A stretch of DNA of 64,000 nt from Okapia johnstoni. Its lineage: Eukaryota; Chordata; Mammalia; Artiodactyla; Giraffidae. Positions within the stretch are counted from its first letter, which is position 1, and every line of letters starts with the position of its first letter. Location of the stretch: positions 29,920,001 through 29,984,000 of the forward strand of contig CM044314.1 in assembly GCA_024291935.2 (NCBI GenBank). Direction: 5' to 3'. Below, piece after piece: positions 52,001-58,607 of the stretch. The notes beneath the pieces were generated by a model. The model ran no database searches, was not told the origin of the DNA, and saw only the letters and a list, made by a program, of their open reading frames with translations. A program made the position numbers and the translations under genes.

Positions 52001-55000
52001 AGCAGGAACATTCAGTGGTAAAATGTTTTAAATATATTTGTGGCCTCTATATACCTCTAAAACTAGTATGATTTGGTGATATCAGACTAATATGTCTTTT
52101 CCAAATAGTATTTTGTTGTCCAAAATGAAGCACCTTCTCATAATATGAAGGACTCTTCAAGAATTCGATATAAAGCAATATCCTCATTTTTGATGGATAC
52201 TTTTAGGGAAAAACTTTCCATATATTTAGAAATATATAGTACTTAGCTGTATTATAGACTTGAAGCTCATTAAAAAGGTACTCATTTTAATACTTTTAAG
52301 TATGTAACACTTCTTTTTGTTCTATAGGCTTCACTTACTGTATGAATAGTGGTATTTCCTATTTAATTATCTTTTCTTGTTTTCATTAATTTTCTTTACT
52401 TAGATCCATTTGATCTGAATCATAATCTTGGAGCTGGATTATCAAGGAAAAGTAAGTTTTGCTTTGTTTATAAATAATAATGCCTTCTCTTTTCCTGTTA
52501 ATCCATTTAATTGAGACTTTACTCTTTTCTTCTAAGTGACAAATTTTATAATGAAAGCGTTTATTAATGGGAGAAGAGTATTTGGGATTCCAGTCAAAGG
52601 ATTTCCAAAGGACTACCCCTCAAAAATGGTAAGTGTCTGTTGGAAATACCAAAAAACTAGTTCCAAAAGCCTTTTAAGCATCTAATTTATATACATTATG
52701 TACATTACTTCAGTAATAACCTAAATACTCGAAAGTATTAAAGCCTTTTCATAAACATAGCTATTTTGAAGCCATTTGTCAGCAGCACAGGGAGAGATAG
52801 CCAGAAGTGAAGTTTGGGTGAATTTTCCTAGGTTAAGGAAAATCTAAATTTTCCAGTCTGCTTGCAAAGAGTAATAAATACCTTAATGAAGCTAGGAGAG
52901 ACACAGTGCTCCATGTGCTAAAAGTCTGTCCTCATGTAACCTGATACTCAGGTTTTTATGGAACCACACTCAACAAAAGCAAAACAAAATTACACTATAA
53001 AAATTCATTTCAGTGAGAGAAAAGGGGAAGGGGCTAGGAACTAGAGTGTTTCGTGTTAAAAATAAAGGGGTTTTTCTCTTACATTAATTTTCCTAATAAA
53101 GACTTTTTAAATGAACCTTAAGTTATCAGGTGTGTAAGCATGTTCAGTATTTGATTACATCTCTGCATCTAGTTTTTGCTAGATATTGCTGTGGCAGTCT
53201 TCTATACCCTGTTTCTGAAACTTGTTCTAACAGATCACCTGGGGATTTTGTTAAAATGCAGATTCTAATTCAGGGGGTCTGGGGTGGGGCCCAAGACTGC
53301 ATGTCGTGCAAACCCCCAGGTGATGCCACCTCTGCTGGTACCCAGCTTCATTTCTGTGGTAAGGAGGCTAGAATCCAGGCCATTTTCTTTCCTTTCCTCT
53401 GATAATTTCCTTTAGAAGCCACAACAAAGCAACAACACATAGCTTCTTTCTTTTTAGGTTTTAGCCTTTTCTTTTTATGAGAAAATGAAGTTTTTGTACC
53501 TGGCCTCAGTTTTCCCCAAGTCCTAGGAAGCTGACTCACAGGCATATGTGATGCTCTTTAGAGTTGTGCTGGGGAAAAAGGTAGGGTTAAAATGTTCTGC
53601 ACGGTGAAAAGGAATGAACCAAAATGAATTCAGGTAAACCTATCCTGAATTACACCTCTTAGTGATTTTAGATTTTTGGATTTAAACAGTATAATGATAA
53701 TTATTAAAAATAATGATTTGTCAATGTTGAGATATAAGATCCCTTATTGATACTGGTTAGTTTTTGTGTTTGGATCTGATATTAGTAGTTTAGGTTTTTA
53801 TGTATTTATATTCTGCTAGGAGTACTTTTTTGATCCAGATGTGCTAACTGAAGGAGAGCTGGCCCCAAATGATAGATGTTGCCGCATTTGTGGGAAAATT
53901 GGACACTTCATGAAGGACTGTCCTATGAGGAGAAAGTAAGTGAACATTCAAAAGGGTGGTTTTATTTTTATTTTCTTACTGCACCAGTTTTCAAATGAGG
54001 TTCTCTTGTACCAGGAAATAAACTTATATTAAACCCAGAAGTTCTCAGATAACTTTGAGATTTTTTACAAGGAAAATGAAGTGATTTAAAACCTGGCTTT
54101 AAGTCGGATGGCTAGGATTAACTTGAGTGGATAGGAGACAGTCTTCCAGGCCTCGTCCCTTTTCCTAATTTTGGGCACGTCCCTAATCATCCCTTCATCA
54201 TTTGGTTATTATGCTCTCCAACAAGGATGGAAGAGCAGAAGAGGAAACTGAAATTCTTCCATTTTACAGCAGTGAGAAGTCCAGAATCATTTCAGTCATT
54301 GAAAAGTAAAATGGTTTTTTTTTTTAGGATTTCAGTTATACTTCTGATGTACAATAACTGGGGTGTACTGTGTGGGAATTTAGACTCAGTAATACTGTCC
54401 TGCACTATAGGACCCTCCACTTGTACGCATTTTAATTCTTAATAATTGTTGTGCCTACTCCATTTGGTCATCATGCTTTCTTCCGATAATGTTTTCAGGA
54501 GGGCAGAGGGAGATGTTTTTGGTTGCTTGCTTGGGACATATTCTTGTTTGGTGGTGGTGGTATTTTTAAGTGGACGATAATATTCTCATTTGAAAACATG
54601 GTACTTAAATCACCATCTGGAATTCGAGGCTTTTATTTAGTACTTTATTATTCAGATAATAGCCACTGATCCTGTAGGGCAAGGAAGAAATAATTTTGAC
54701 AGTGTAAGAGCATAAAGCTCCTTGTAACCATTATTCCATTGTGAACCTAAAGTTTTATGTCTCAAGTTTCCAGTGCTAGTAAAGAATGCTAGTGGGCCAA
54801 AAAGTTTTAAGAAATCATTCCAAAGATAATTTGAGTTTCATTACATCAGTATCAGAGTAGGTATTAAATTAAAGAGTTCTGGTAATTGCAAAAACTGGTT
54901 TCACAGCATTAGAGTAATTGTGAAAATGAACAATTACACCCTTAAGCTCTGAGAGTGCGTCGTAACACATTATTGACCAGAAACGTATTAATGCCACAGG

Positions 55001-55499
55001 TGATAGTTCCTGCAGAAATCCCCCAGTGAAAAATATGTTAATAGAGAAAATGGACTTAAATTCTTATTTTTCCCTCTGATGCCTTCTGTATCTAGTTGTC
55101 TCCTAAACCTGGAGGGGTCTTAACACTTAGGTTTCTGTTCAGACTTTTCCTACTAGTATTATATCTTCTATAGAGTGAGGCAACGGCGAGATCAGGAAGA
55201 TACCCTGAACCAAAGATACCCCGAGAACAAAGACAAAAGAAGCAAAGAAGATAAAGAAATTCAAAACAAGTACACAGAGAGAGAGGTATCAACAAAAGAA
55301 GATAAACCCATGCAGTGCACACCTCAGAAAGCCAAGCCAGTGAGGGCAGCTGCTGAGCCAGGGAGAGAGAAAATCCTCAGGCCACCAGTGGAAAAGTGGA
55401 AGAGACAGGAGGACAAAGACTTAAGAGAAAAACGTTGTTTTATTTGTGGAAGAGAAGGGCACATTAAAAAGGAATGCCCTCAGTTTAAAGGCTCTTCAG
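15536..55499 (+). CDS. TUT7: TUT7 (ZCCHC6), terminal uridylyltransferase 7, 25 coding exons, 3' end not in window
   Basis: Known role of the family: a cytoplasmic enzyme that adds uridines to RNA 3' ends, including pre-let-7 microRNAs and mRNAs with short poly(A) tails, partly redundant with TUT4. Seen here: joining 25 exons in phase gives 1,462 codons plus one base. Landmarks are a C2H2 finger (C246, C249, H262, H268), an N-terminal transferase-like half with GS at 326-327 but Asn at 340 in place of the second catalytic Asp, an acidic tract near 837-850, CCHC finger 1 (C954, C957, H962, C967), an active site with GS at 1035-1036 and D1047, D1049, D1108, CCHC finger 2 (C1336-C1349) and CCHC finger 3 (C1442-C1455). 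The start has A at -3 and G at +4, and an in-frame TGA at 15,506-15,508 lies just upstream. The last exon is not in the window. One anomaly is the end of coding exon 5. Gene identity is very secure. Confidence 0.97.
16056..19488 (+). other. TUT7 intron 2
   Basis: A 3.4-kb AT-rich intron. A degraded MIR-like block (minus strand) lies at about 16,850-16,975. No Bov SINE or other young element is present, which is unusual for this window. I see no hidden exon. Confidence 0.5.
19489..19670 (+). CDS. TUT7: TUT7 exon 3: residues 174-234
   Basis: The acceptor is AACTTAAG and the donor AAAAGG/GTAATG. The exon completes the split Glu codon of exon 2 and ends in phase 0. It encodes a basic Lys/Arg/Pro-rich stretch followed by an acidic stretch and a helical segment rich in Leu, Gln and Glu. 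Confidence 0.93.
20036..20152 (+). CDS. TUT7: TUT7 exon 4: C2H2 matrin-like zinc finger, residues 235-273
   Basis: This 117-nt exon has phase 0 at both ends, with acceptor TTGTAG and donor AAG/GTAAGT. It encodes C-X2-C-X12-H-X5-H (C246, C249, H262, H268), the spacing of a matrin-type C2H2 finger. In TUT4 and TUT7 this N-terminal finger is part of the Lin28/let-7-interacting module (family knowledge). Confidence 0.95.
20518..20653 (+). CDS. TUT7: TUT7 exon 5: start of inactive transferase half, residues 274-318; 3' end abnormal
   Basis: The acceptor TTAAAAG is followed by a Gln/Glu-rich stretch and the helix that opens the N-terminal transferase-like domain. After the residues HNEN the family helix I expect (about 19 residues) is absent. 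Instead the frame reads IVSVYP and then meets CAG/GTTTTT. That donor leaves phase 1 and joins correctly to exon 6, so the reading frame survives. The donor position is inferred. An alternative is that the true exon end lies at about 20,638 and a small exon is missing from this assembly. Confidence 0.7.
20654..21951 (+). other. TUT7 intron 5
   Basis: AT-rich, with no SINE. I searched it on both strands for a segment coding the helix missing from exon 5 and found none. The acceptor of exon 6 lies behind a long T-run. Confidence 0.5.
21952..22040 (+). CDS. TUT7: TUT7 exon 6: pseudo-catalytic site, residues 319-348
   Basis: The acceptor is a T-rich tract ending TTTAG, and the donor is ATT/GTAAGT. 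The exon encodes the polymerase beta-like motif with Gly-Ser at 326-327 and the SD-I-N-ID segment. Asp338 is kept, but the second metal-binding Asp is replaced by Asn340. This is the hallmark of the catalytically dead N-terminal half of TUT4 and TUT7. Confidence 0.95.
22424..22470. repeat. (GT)n/(AT)n microsatellite
   Basis: Alternating GT, then AT, then AC steps in TUT7 intron 6. Confidence 0.85.
23040..23480. repeat. Old mammalian interspersed repeat, family not named
   Basis: Purine-rich sequence with the order 'gctgaactctaaaagatgaa', then 'aaggagctaaaggg', then 'gggtcaggactgg'. I recognise this layout as a widespread old mammalian repeat with several copies in this window, but I cannot assign the family. 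Confidence 0.4.
23795..23846 (+). CDS. TUT7: TUT7 exon 7: residues 349-365
   Basis: A 52-nt exon with acceptor TTTCCTAG and donor AATG/GTAAGG, ending in phase 1. It encodes the helix following the pseudo-active site. The ORF is too short to be seen without splicing logic. Confidence 0.93.
24812..24881 (+). CDS. TUT7: TUT7 exon 8: residues 366-389
   Basis: A 70-nt exon with acceptor TTTTTCCAG and donor CAAAG/GTCTCT. It encodes the DVDADF strand region and the VPVVV strand of the N-terminal transferase fold. The donor is weak at +3 and +4, but phase (2) and protein continuity with the next exon fix it. Confidence 0.92.
25670..25796 (+). CDS. TUT7: TUT7 exon 9: residues 389-431
   Basis: The acceptor CCCACCAG follows a long pyrimidine tract, and the donor is GCAAAG/GTAGGT. 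The exon completes the split Ser codon and encodes the strand and helix ending in the FRYWAK motif typical of the family's central domain. Confidence 0.94.
26150..26346 (-). repeat. Bov-tA SINE
   Basis: Minus-strand copy from 'cttccttggtggctcagtgg' to the Bov-A unit. It lies in TUT7 intron 9. Confidence 0.9.
26504..26777 (+). repeat. BovA2 SINE
   Basis: Two Bov-A units on the plus strand with a (CAG)n tail. It is flanked by a 13-base target-site duplication, catcacaattata at 26,491-26,503 and a one-mismatch copy at 26,778-26,790. Confidence 0.93.
26880..27140. other. Unique intronic segment, no repeat
   Basis: A complex, non-repetitive stretch in intron 9 with homeodomain-like cores ('tagcgctaattgg', 'ttaattgagtg'). 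It could be a conserved regulatory element, or simply unique intron. Sequence alone does not decide. Confidence 0.25.
27447..27566 (+). CDS. TUT7: TUT7 exon 10: residues 432-471
   Basis: A 120-nt exon with phase 0 at both ends, acceptor TTTGTAG and donor TGG/GTATAA. It encodes the [11 protein letters not shown] helix, a conserved element of the nucleotidyltransferase central domain, here in the inactive half. Confidence 0.94.
29858..29962 (+). repeat. MIR SINE fragment
   Basis: It has the MIR core block 'gtaaccttgagcaagttg' followed by 'tttaatctctgagcc'. Confidence 0.65.
30060..30884 (+). mobile_element. L1 5' region fragment (left part)
   Basis: It resembles 5' L1 sequence upstream of ORF1 and continues at 31,306 after a BovB insertion. 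No intact ORF remains. Assignment is by general layout, so subfamily is unknown. Confidence 0.5.
30885..31305 (+). mobile_element. BovB LINE 3' end nested in L1
   Basis: It covers about 420 bases of the BovB 3' end, with the typical end 'gactgagcaactgaactg'. It is flanked by a 13-base duplication, ttttaccagggcc at 30,872-30,884 and ttttatcagggcc at 31,306-31,318 (one mismatch). Confidence 0.92.
31306..31885 (+). mobile_element. L1 5' region fragment (right part)
   Basis: It carries blocks such as 'ggcatactaaaaggcaaag' and 'gaaacagagcaagcattgga', which lie just before ORF1 in old L1 elements. The ORF1 start is not preserved. Confidence 0.6.
31948..32010. repeat. 21-bp tandem repeat, three copies
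   Basis: The unit ttgcagaacaattactaagg(g) starts at 31,948, 31,969 and 31,990, with almost no divergence. It directly abuts the next Bov-tA SINE. Confidence 0.93.
32013..32179 (-). repeat. Bov-tA SINE with internal poly(T)
   Basis: A minus-strand SINE. A run of 22 T (32,132-32,153) lies inside the tRNA-like part, where other copies have only 'ttcttta'. It is an expansion within the element, not a normal tail. Confidence 0.85.
32775..32960 (+). repeat. Bov-tA SINE
   Basis: It runs from 'gcttcccttgtggctcagct' to 'gcaactgagagactttcact' in TUT7 intron 10, 206 bases upstream of exon 11. Confidence 0.92.
33166..33318 (+). CDS. TUT7: TUT7 exon 11: residues 472-522
   Basis: A 153-nt exon in phase 0 at both ends, acceptor TTTCCTAG and donor GGACAG/GTCTGT. 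It encodes an acidic, variable loop between the central domain and the PAP-associated domain of the N-terminal half. The preceding intron (27,567-33,165) is 5.6 kb, the second longest of the coding introns. Confidence 0.93.
34085..34320 (+). repeat. MIR SINE
   Basis: A nearly complete MIR: 'agcacagactatggagcc', then 'tcacccacttctagctgtgt', 'cagtttcctcacctgtaaa' and 'gtaagcactcagtaaatg'. It lies in TUT7 intron 11. Confidence 0.88.
34825..34976 (+). repeat. MIR SINE fragment
   Basis: It has the MIR blocks 'agagcactggcctggga' and 'tttcagttccttctct', more diverged than the neighbouring copy. Confidence 0.65.
35125..35400 (-). repeat. MIR SINE
   Basis: The reverse complement of the MIR core is clear: 'cagatgaggaaactgaggc', then 'cacagctagtaaatgg', then 'agctggatttgaaagc'. 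Confidence 0.85.
36078..36258 (+). CDS. TUT7: TUT7 exon 12: first PAP-associated domain, residues 523-583
   Basis: The acceptor is TTAATAG and the donor GAAG/GTATCT (phase 1). The exon encodes the [16 protein letters not shown] helix typical of the PAP-associated domain and the following ISIR strand. This closes the inactive N-terminal transferase half. Confidence 0.94.
37390..37410. repeat. Poly(T) run, 21 T
   Basis: A T tract inside TUT7 intron 12, 268 bases upstream of exon 13. The surrounding 37,100-37,480 is GC-richer than the rest of the intron but shows no clear family. Confidence 0.9.
37679..38775 (+). CDS. TUT7: TUT7 exon 13: large linker exon, residues 583-948
   Basis: A 1,097-nt exon with acceptor CATTACAG after a T-run and donor GGCAAG/GTAATC. 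It starts by finishing the PAP-associated fold and a Tyr-rich helix. It then runs through a long low-complexity Ser/Lys linker and a Glu/Asp tract at about residues 837-850. The linker joins the inactive and active halves of TUT7 and is the fastest-evolving part of the protein. Confidence 0.96.
39124..39274 (+). CDS. TUT7: TUT7 exon 14: CCHC zinc knuckle 1, residues 949-998
   Basis: The acceptor is TTTCTGCAG and the donor TTACA/GTAAGT (phase 1). It encodes C954-X2-C957-X4-H962-X4-C967, a retroviral-type CCHC knuckle that binds RNA in front of the catalytic module. A Pro-rich segment follows. Confidence 0.96.
40004..40055. repeat. (AT)n(AC)n microsatellite
   Basis: Alternating AT then about 16 AC units, followed by AT-rich steps, in TUT7 intron 14. 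Confidence 0.9.
40375..40461 (+). CDS. TUT7: TUT7 exon 15: residues 999-1027
   Basis: An 87-nt exon with acceptor TTAAACAG and donor TTCCAG/GTAAAT. It encodes the helix that opens the catalytic module, the counterpart of the segment that seems altered in exon 5. Confidence 0.94.
41056..41156 (+). CDS. TUT7: TUT7 exon 16: active site, residues 1028-1061
   Basis: The acceptor is TCTAACAG and the donor GCTGAG/GTACAG. It encodes Gly1035-Ser1036 and SD-LD-V with Asp1047 and Asp1049, the two metal-binding aspartates of an active polymerase beta-type nucleotidyltransferase. This shows the C-terminal half is catalytically competent, unlike the N-terminal half. Confidence 0.97.
41522..41702 (-). repeat. 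Bov-tA SINE
   Basis: A minus-strand copy in TUT7 intron 16, ending at 'ccaccagggaagccc'. Short internal deletion after 'gaccccatgg'. Confidence 0.9.
41835..42030 (-). mobile_element. hAT-type DNA transposon fossil (MER58-like)
   Basis: It begins 'gtcagtaaactacggcc' and carries 'ccatatggcccacaagg' and 'gcagaaaatatttgccacc', an order I associate with MER58-type elements in reverse. It is non-autonomous and diverged. Confidence 0.6.
42925..42982 (+). CDS. TUT7: TUT7 exon 17: residues 1062-1080
   Basis: A 58-nt exon with acceptor TTGTTGCAG and donor TTCAG/GTACCT (phase 1). It encodes the helix after the active-site loop. It is easily missed without splicing logic. Confidence 0.92.
43290..43385 (+). 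repeat. MIR-like fragment
   Basis: It has a partial MIR core around 'aagttgtgcatgaccctgg'. It is diverged and could be misassigned. Confidence 0.4.
44310..45300. repeat. Old L2/MIR-like debris
   Basis: The start 'tattgggtgcttgttgtgtg' resembles L2/MIR3-type ends. The remainder is purine-rich and looks like old repeat sequence, with no named family and no exon. Confidence 0.3.
45410..45620 (+). repeat. MIR SINE
   Basis: It has the MIR order 'ggctgtgtgattccaaaa', 'tcagtttctcatctgtaaa' and 'tgctgagtgttcagtaaat'. Confidence 0.8.
45621..45944. other. TUT7 intron 17, CT-rich, possibly L2-derived
   Basis: A pyrimidine-rich stretch of likely old LINE origin. No exon is seen. The similar stretch 46,056-46,650 carries a 110-codon chance frame. 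Confidence 0.3.
45945..46055 (+). repeat. MIR-like fragment
   Basis: It has 'cagaatcagacatacctaga', then 'tcaccaactgcatattcc', then 'tttctctgggtctgtgtcat', a diverged MIR core. Confidence 0.5.
47098..47201 (+). CDS. TUT7: TUT7 exon 18: third catalytic aspartate, residues 1081-1115
   Basis: The acceptor is TCCAACCTAG and the donor CATTG/GTACGA. It encodes the strand pair with LEVDISL, where Asp1108 is the third metal ligand of the active transferase. It ends in phase 0. Confidence 0.95.
47820..47909 (+). CDS. TUT7: TUT7 exon 19: residues 1116-1145
   Basis: A 90-nt phase-0 exon with acceptor TTTTAACAG and donor ACAAAG/GTAAGT. It encodes the nucleotide-pocket helix region running through [13 protein letters not shown]. 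Confidence 0.94.
47988..48372 (+). mobile_element. L1 3' end interrupted by a CHR SINE
   Basis: Artiodactyl L1 3' end with 'gtggttaccagtggagga', 'gttgtacagcacagggag' and the terminal 'ccaactatacttcaatt' plus A-tail. It lies only 79 bases downstream of exon 19. Confidence 0.85.
48141..48256 (-). repeat. CHR-type SINE nested in L1
   Basis: In reverse orientation it carries 'ggaccaccagacagttccc' and 'ctgaccaaggatggaacc'. It is flanked by a 17-base duplication (48,124-48,140 and 48,257-48,273, one mismatch), so it entered the L1 after the L1 had inserted. Confidence 0.85.
48707..48820 (+). CDS. TUT7: TUT7 exon 20: residues 1146-1183
   Basis: A 114-nt phase-0 exon with acceptor TTACCCCCAG and donor CAAGAG/GTATTA. 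It encodes the [17 protein letters not shown] helix, where the Ser/Tyr residues of the family contribute to UTP selection (family knowledge). Confidence 0.95.
48995..49072 (+). CDS. TUT7: TUT7 exon 21: residues 1184-1209
   Basis: A 78-nt phase-0 exon with acceptor AATTTCAG and donor GAACTG/GTACGT. It encodes a segment ending in the DGWNIYFFD motif that leads into the second PAP-associated domain. Confidence 0.93.
49688..49865 (+). CDS. TUT7: TUT7 exon 22: second PAP-associated domain, residues 1210-1269
   Basis: The acceptor is CTATTTCTAG and the donor GAAG/GTACTA (phase 1). It encodes [17 protein letters not shown], the PAP-associated helix, then ISIRRKS. Layout and phase mirror exon 12, consistent with internal duplication of the transferase module. 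Confidence 0.95.
50455..50790 (-). mobile_element. L1 3' end fragment
   Basis: The reverse complement of the same L1 3' region seen at 47,988-48,372: 'gctgtacagtatatccttg', then a 'cagccactagtctgttctct' block. It lies in TUT7 intron 22. Confidence 0.82.
51658..51957 (-). repeat. CHR-type SINE, long form
   Basis: In reverse it has the tRNA-derived end 'ctggaccaacagggaagtcc' and a long internal CHR body ('gggctctagggcttcagtag'). It is in TUT7 intron 22, about 450 bases before exon 23. Confidence 0.85.
52404..52451 (+). CDS. TUT7: TUT7 exon 23: residues 1269-1285
   Basis: A 48-nt microexon-sized piece, acceptor TTTACTTAG, donor AAAA/GTAAGT. It encodes the [16 protein letters not shown] segment and ends in phase 1, so the next Met codon is split across the junction. 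Confidence 0.93.
52537..52628 (+). CDS. TUT7: TUT7 exon 24: residues 1286-1315
   Basis: A 92-nt exon after an intron of only 85 bases. The acceptor is TTCTTCTAAG and the donor AAAATG/GTAAGT. It encodes the final helix of the catalytic module. Confidence 0.94.
53214..53345 (+). mobile_element. MER5A-type hAT fossil
   Basis: It has 'gatcacctggggattttgt', 'ggtctggggtggggccca' and 'ccccaggtgatgcc' in MER5A order. Confidence 0.85.
53820..53935 (+). CDS. TUT7: TUT7 exon 25: CCHC zinc knuckle 2, residues 1316-1354
   Basis: The acceptor is TTCTGCTAG and the donor AGAAA/GTAAGT (phase 2). It encodes C1336-X2-C1339-X4-H1344-X4-C1349. In the family this knuckle binds the uridine tail of the RNA substrate. 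Confidence 0.96.
55174..55499 (+). CDS. TUT7: TUT7 exon 26: basic linker and CCHC zinc knuckle 3, residues 1354-1462
   Basis: The acceptor is TTCTATAG and the donor TTCAG/GTATGG (phase 1). It encodes a highly charged Arg/Lys/Glu linker and C1442-X2-C1445-X4-H1450-X4-C1455. The frame stays open into the intron and then stops at about 55,561, which would be a read-through product only. Confidence 0.95.
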
Positions 55500-55802
55500 G
55501 TATGGATGCCCATCATGCCTTGATGTTTGCACTCACATCTCAAGGGAAATCTCTTTTTTAGAGTTCTTAACTATTTTAGTTATATGTACAGATCTTTTAA
55601 CTGGATAAGATTTTGTTTTTCAGAAGGTAAACCCACCTCCCCCACCTTTACTTCTAATCCTCTGTTTTTAAACACTTATTCCTGGTTTTTTAAGAGGCTT
55701 ATCAGTCTGGTTGACTCTGATAAGTTTGGTTGACTTTTCAGATAAGATTATCAATGAATTGAAGACCTAGTAATCCCCATTACTTAAAAAATGTAACTTA
55801 AG

Positions 55803-56062
55803 ACAGGGGTCCCCAGCACCCCCTAGGCCAGTACTGGTCTGTGACCTGTTGGGAACCGGGCTGCACAGTGGGAAGTGAGCAGTGGGTGAGCAAGTGAAGC
55901 TTCGTGTGCTGCTCTCCATCACTCCCCATGGCTTGCATTCAGGAGGTAGTTCCTCCTGAACTACCACTGCCCTGCCCCCCTCCTCCCCCCCGGCCCCCAG
56001 TCCATGGAAAAATTGTCTTCCATGAAACTGGTCCCTGGTACCAGAAAGGTTAGGGACTGCTG
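55803..56062. mobile_element. Non-autonomous DNA transposon fossil
   Basis: The ends are imperfect inverted repeats: 'caggggtccccagcac' at the left and 'aggttagggactgctg' at the right. The GC-rich body carries 'cctgttgggaaccgggctgc' and 'aattgtcttccatgaaactg', a family well known in mammals whose name I do not assign. Confidence 0.7.
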
Positions 56063-57049
56063 ACCTAATTGACCAGAAAACAAGCTACCACTTACTTGAG
56101 CTTTCCCAACTCAGTATGTGCACTTTTGAAATGGAAGAGCCATGGGTAGACATAGCTGAAGTGATCTCAGGGCACCACACTTCGTGTGCAGGAGCCACCT
56201 ACATTGTTTAAACACATGTGCTCACAGGCCTAAAAAGGGGAGTAGAAGAAGGGTGACACAGTTAACGGTGCCTCTGCCTGCAGAGAATTACCTTTGCGTT
56301 TCATCATTTTCTTCAGTGAGCGTGGTTACTCTTATAATAAGGAAAAATGTATTTTCAGTCCATAGTTGAATATCATCCATAGATCTTGCCCCTGTGAGTT
56401 GTTGGATCTTAATTTGCTTTTTCTATGAAATGGGTGAAGCATCCGTTTGGGGCATATTTTTAACAGACTATTAAAAGTAAGGGTACCTGGGAGGGGGGAG
56501 GGTAAGTTGCAGTTTACAAGGCAGTTTGTACACTCTCACTTTGTTTTCTCAGAACAAACCTGTGAAAGTGGATGAAATTTATTTAGCATAAAAATGAAAC
56601 CCTGAGAAATAATGTTTTTGATTAAAGTAGTGACCCTGTTCATGTCCTCAACTGTTAAGTGTTTATGGACACCATAAAAAATGTCAGCACTGAAAGTTTC
56701 CTTAAAATACTCACTCTAGTCCTTGTCGTTCCTGGAACACTGATACCTCTCTTCCACTTTATGATACCATATCAGCAATATAGTATCTCTTTTTTTAAGA
56801 TACGAAAGTTTTAGATCAGCCATCCTTATTTTTTTAAATGAGCTTTATATGAAAGTAAGTTCTTAAATTGTTTTATTATTTACTTTAATATAGAATATAA
56901 ATGTTTATGAAATGTTTATACAGCTTCAGCTTGTCCTGCTTCTAAGGAATTCAAACTTTTATTGCCCTCGCAAGGGACATATAGCAGAATAAAATGATGT
57001 TTTATAATTATAAGGGTAAAATGTTTTAAAGAAATTAAAATAAAAGCAA

Positions 57050-57205
57050 TAGCTAACATTCATTGAGCACTTTTGGGGGGTCAGGCACTATTTAAGTACT
57101 TTACATGGGTAAACTCATCTAATTTTCACCAGAGCCCCACTAACTGTGGTATTATTTTGATATCCTCAGTTACAGATGAGGAAACTGTAAACAGTATATA
57201 TAGAT
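57050..57205 (-). repeat. MIR-like SINE fragment
   Basis: It has 'cattgagcacttttgggggg', 'ggcactatttaagtacttta' and 'cagatgaggaaactg', the MIR order in reverse. Confidence 0.7.
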
Positions 57206-57452
57206 AAGATGTAATACAGTCTCATCAAAGTCCTTTTGTAGGCTACCCTTCAGAACAGCTCACTGTCTGCTTTTACTCAGAGCAGGAAGTACATAGGCAT
57301 TGCCTTCCTCTTTGGTACAACAAAGTGTTGCAGGGATGCCCCTGCACTCCCCCAGCTTGGATAGATTTCTTCTTTCTAGCTAGTAGCGAGTTTTAAGTTG
57401 CCAGTAGTAAGTGGAGTAAATAAAATAAGTGAAGCTCTCAAAATAGTAAAAG

Positions 57453-57545
57453 TAGGGAATTCCCTGGCGGTCAAGTGGTTTGAACTTGGCACTTTTACTG
57501 CCCTGGGCCTGGGTTCAATCCCTGGTCAGGGAACTAAGATCCTAC
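57453..57545 (+). repeat. CHR-type SINE
   Basis: A short plus-strand copy: 'gggaattccctggcggtc', then 'gggttcaatccctggtca', then 'gggaactaagatcct'. Confidence 0.88.
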
Positions 57546-57732
57546 CAAAATTTTTAAAACATAGAACAATGATCCTGGCCATCTAGAGGGTAGCAGCCAA
57601 TCAAGAGGGACAGGGGATGTCCTGGGACAGGGATGAGGTATTATCAAACGTACAGAAAACACTAGAATCTTGATTCCTTCAGACTGCTATATTTTCATAT
57701 TAAATCAAGTAGTCATAATGTAAAAAAGAGGA

Positions 57733-57948
57733 GGGGCTTCCCTGGTGTCTCAGGCAGTAAAGAATCTGCCTGCAATGCAGGAGACCTGGGTTCAATTCCT
57801 GGATCAAGAAGATCCCCTGGAGAAGGGAATGGCTACCCACTCCAGTATTCTTGCCAGGAGAACTCCAGAAACAGCCTGTCAGGCTACACTCCATAGTGTT
57901 GCAAAGAGTCAGACACGACTGAGTGACTAACACACAAACACACACACA
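57733..57948 (+). repeat. Bov-tA SINE
   Basis: A plus-strand copy from 'ggggcttccctggtgtctc' to 'gacacgactgagtgactaac', with a (CA)n tail. It lies 247 bases before candidate exon A. Confidence 0.92.
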
Positions 57949-58194
57949 GTAGAAAGAATTAAAAGAGGAGTGGGGCTAAAGTATGGTGAATTTTCTGCAG
58001 TAACAAAAATAATCAGCTTCTGTCTAAAGATTATGTTCTTCGTCTCATTTCTTCTAATACATTAGAATTTTGTCCACATAATATTTTGAGTAGAGCTTCT
58101 GTCATCTCAACAGAAAATCTTTCTGTGAAAGTTTGAAACAGGGCCACTGCTTTCAATTTAAAGTAGGAACAAAAAGTGCTCATTTCTTTCTCAG

Positions 58195-58271
58195 GTCTGT
58201 CTAAATCAGATTGTGTATTTGGATCCCCTTCTTCACCTAACCCTTTGAGACCAGCTGGCACATTTGTTCAG
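58195..58271 (+). CDS. TUT7: Candidate TUT7 cassette exon A (26 codons)
   Basis: The acceptor TTTCTTTCTCAG and donor GTTCAG/GTAAAC are both good. The exon accepts the phase-1 base of exon 26 and reads 26 codons without a stop, a Ser/Pro-rich sequence starting GLSKSDC. It ends in phase 0 and fits candidate exon B. It is not part of the TUT7 C-terminus as I remember it from human, so it may be an alternative cassette or a non-functional look-alike. Confidence 0.5.
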
Positions 58272-58607
58272 GTAAACCTAGCTCTGACCCAAGCAGGAAA
58301 CCCTCCCGTCTCTGCCTCTCCTGCACTCAGTGAGTGCGAGCAGCTCTGGGCCAGGTGCTCGGGAGGGGCTGGGCAGTTCAGGTGGCTCCTCTGCTCTGCC
58401 CAAGGTGCCGTGTGCGGTGAGCTTGCTGTGCACCGGCTGCCGGGCATGCCTTTCGGGGTCCTGCAGATGTGTCTTGCTTGTCTATTAACTTGCAAAGTTC
58501 TGCCACCCACATGCCTAATTTCAGCTCTCCTTGGATTTGGTTAGTTTTCAGACTGTTTCGGATGCTGTTCCTTTCGACTTTGTAAACCAGTCTATTTCGT
58601 TTTTTAG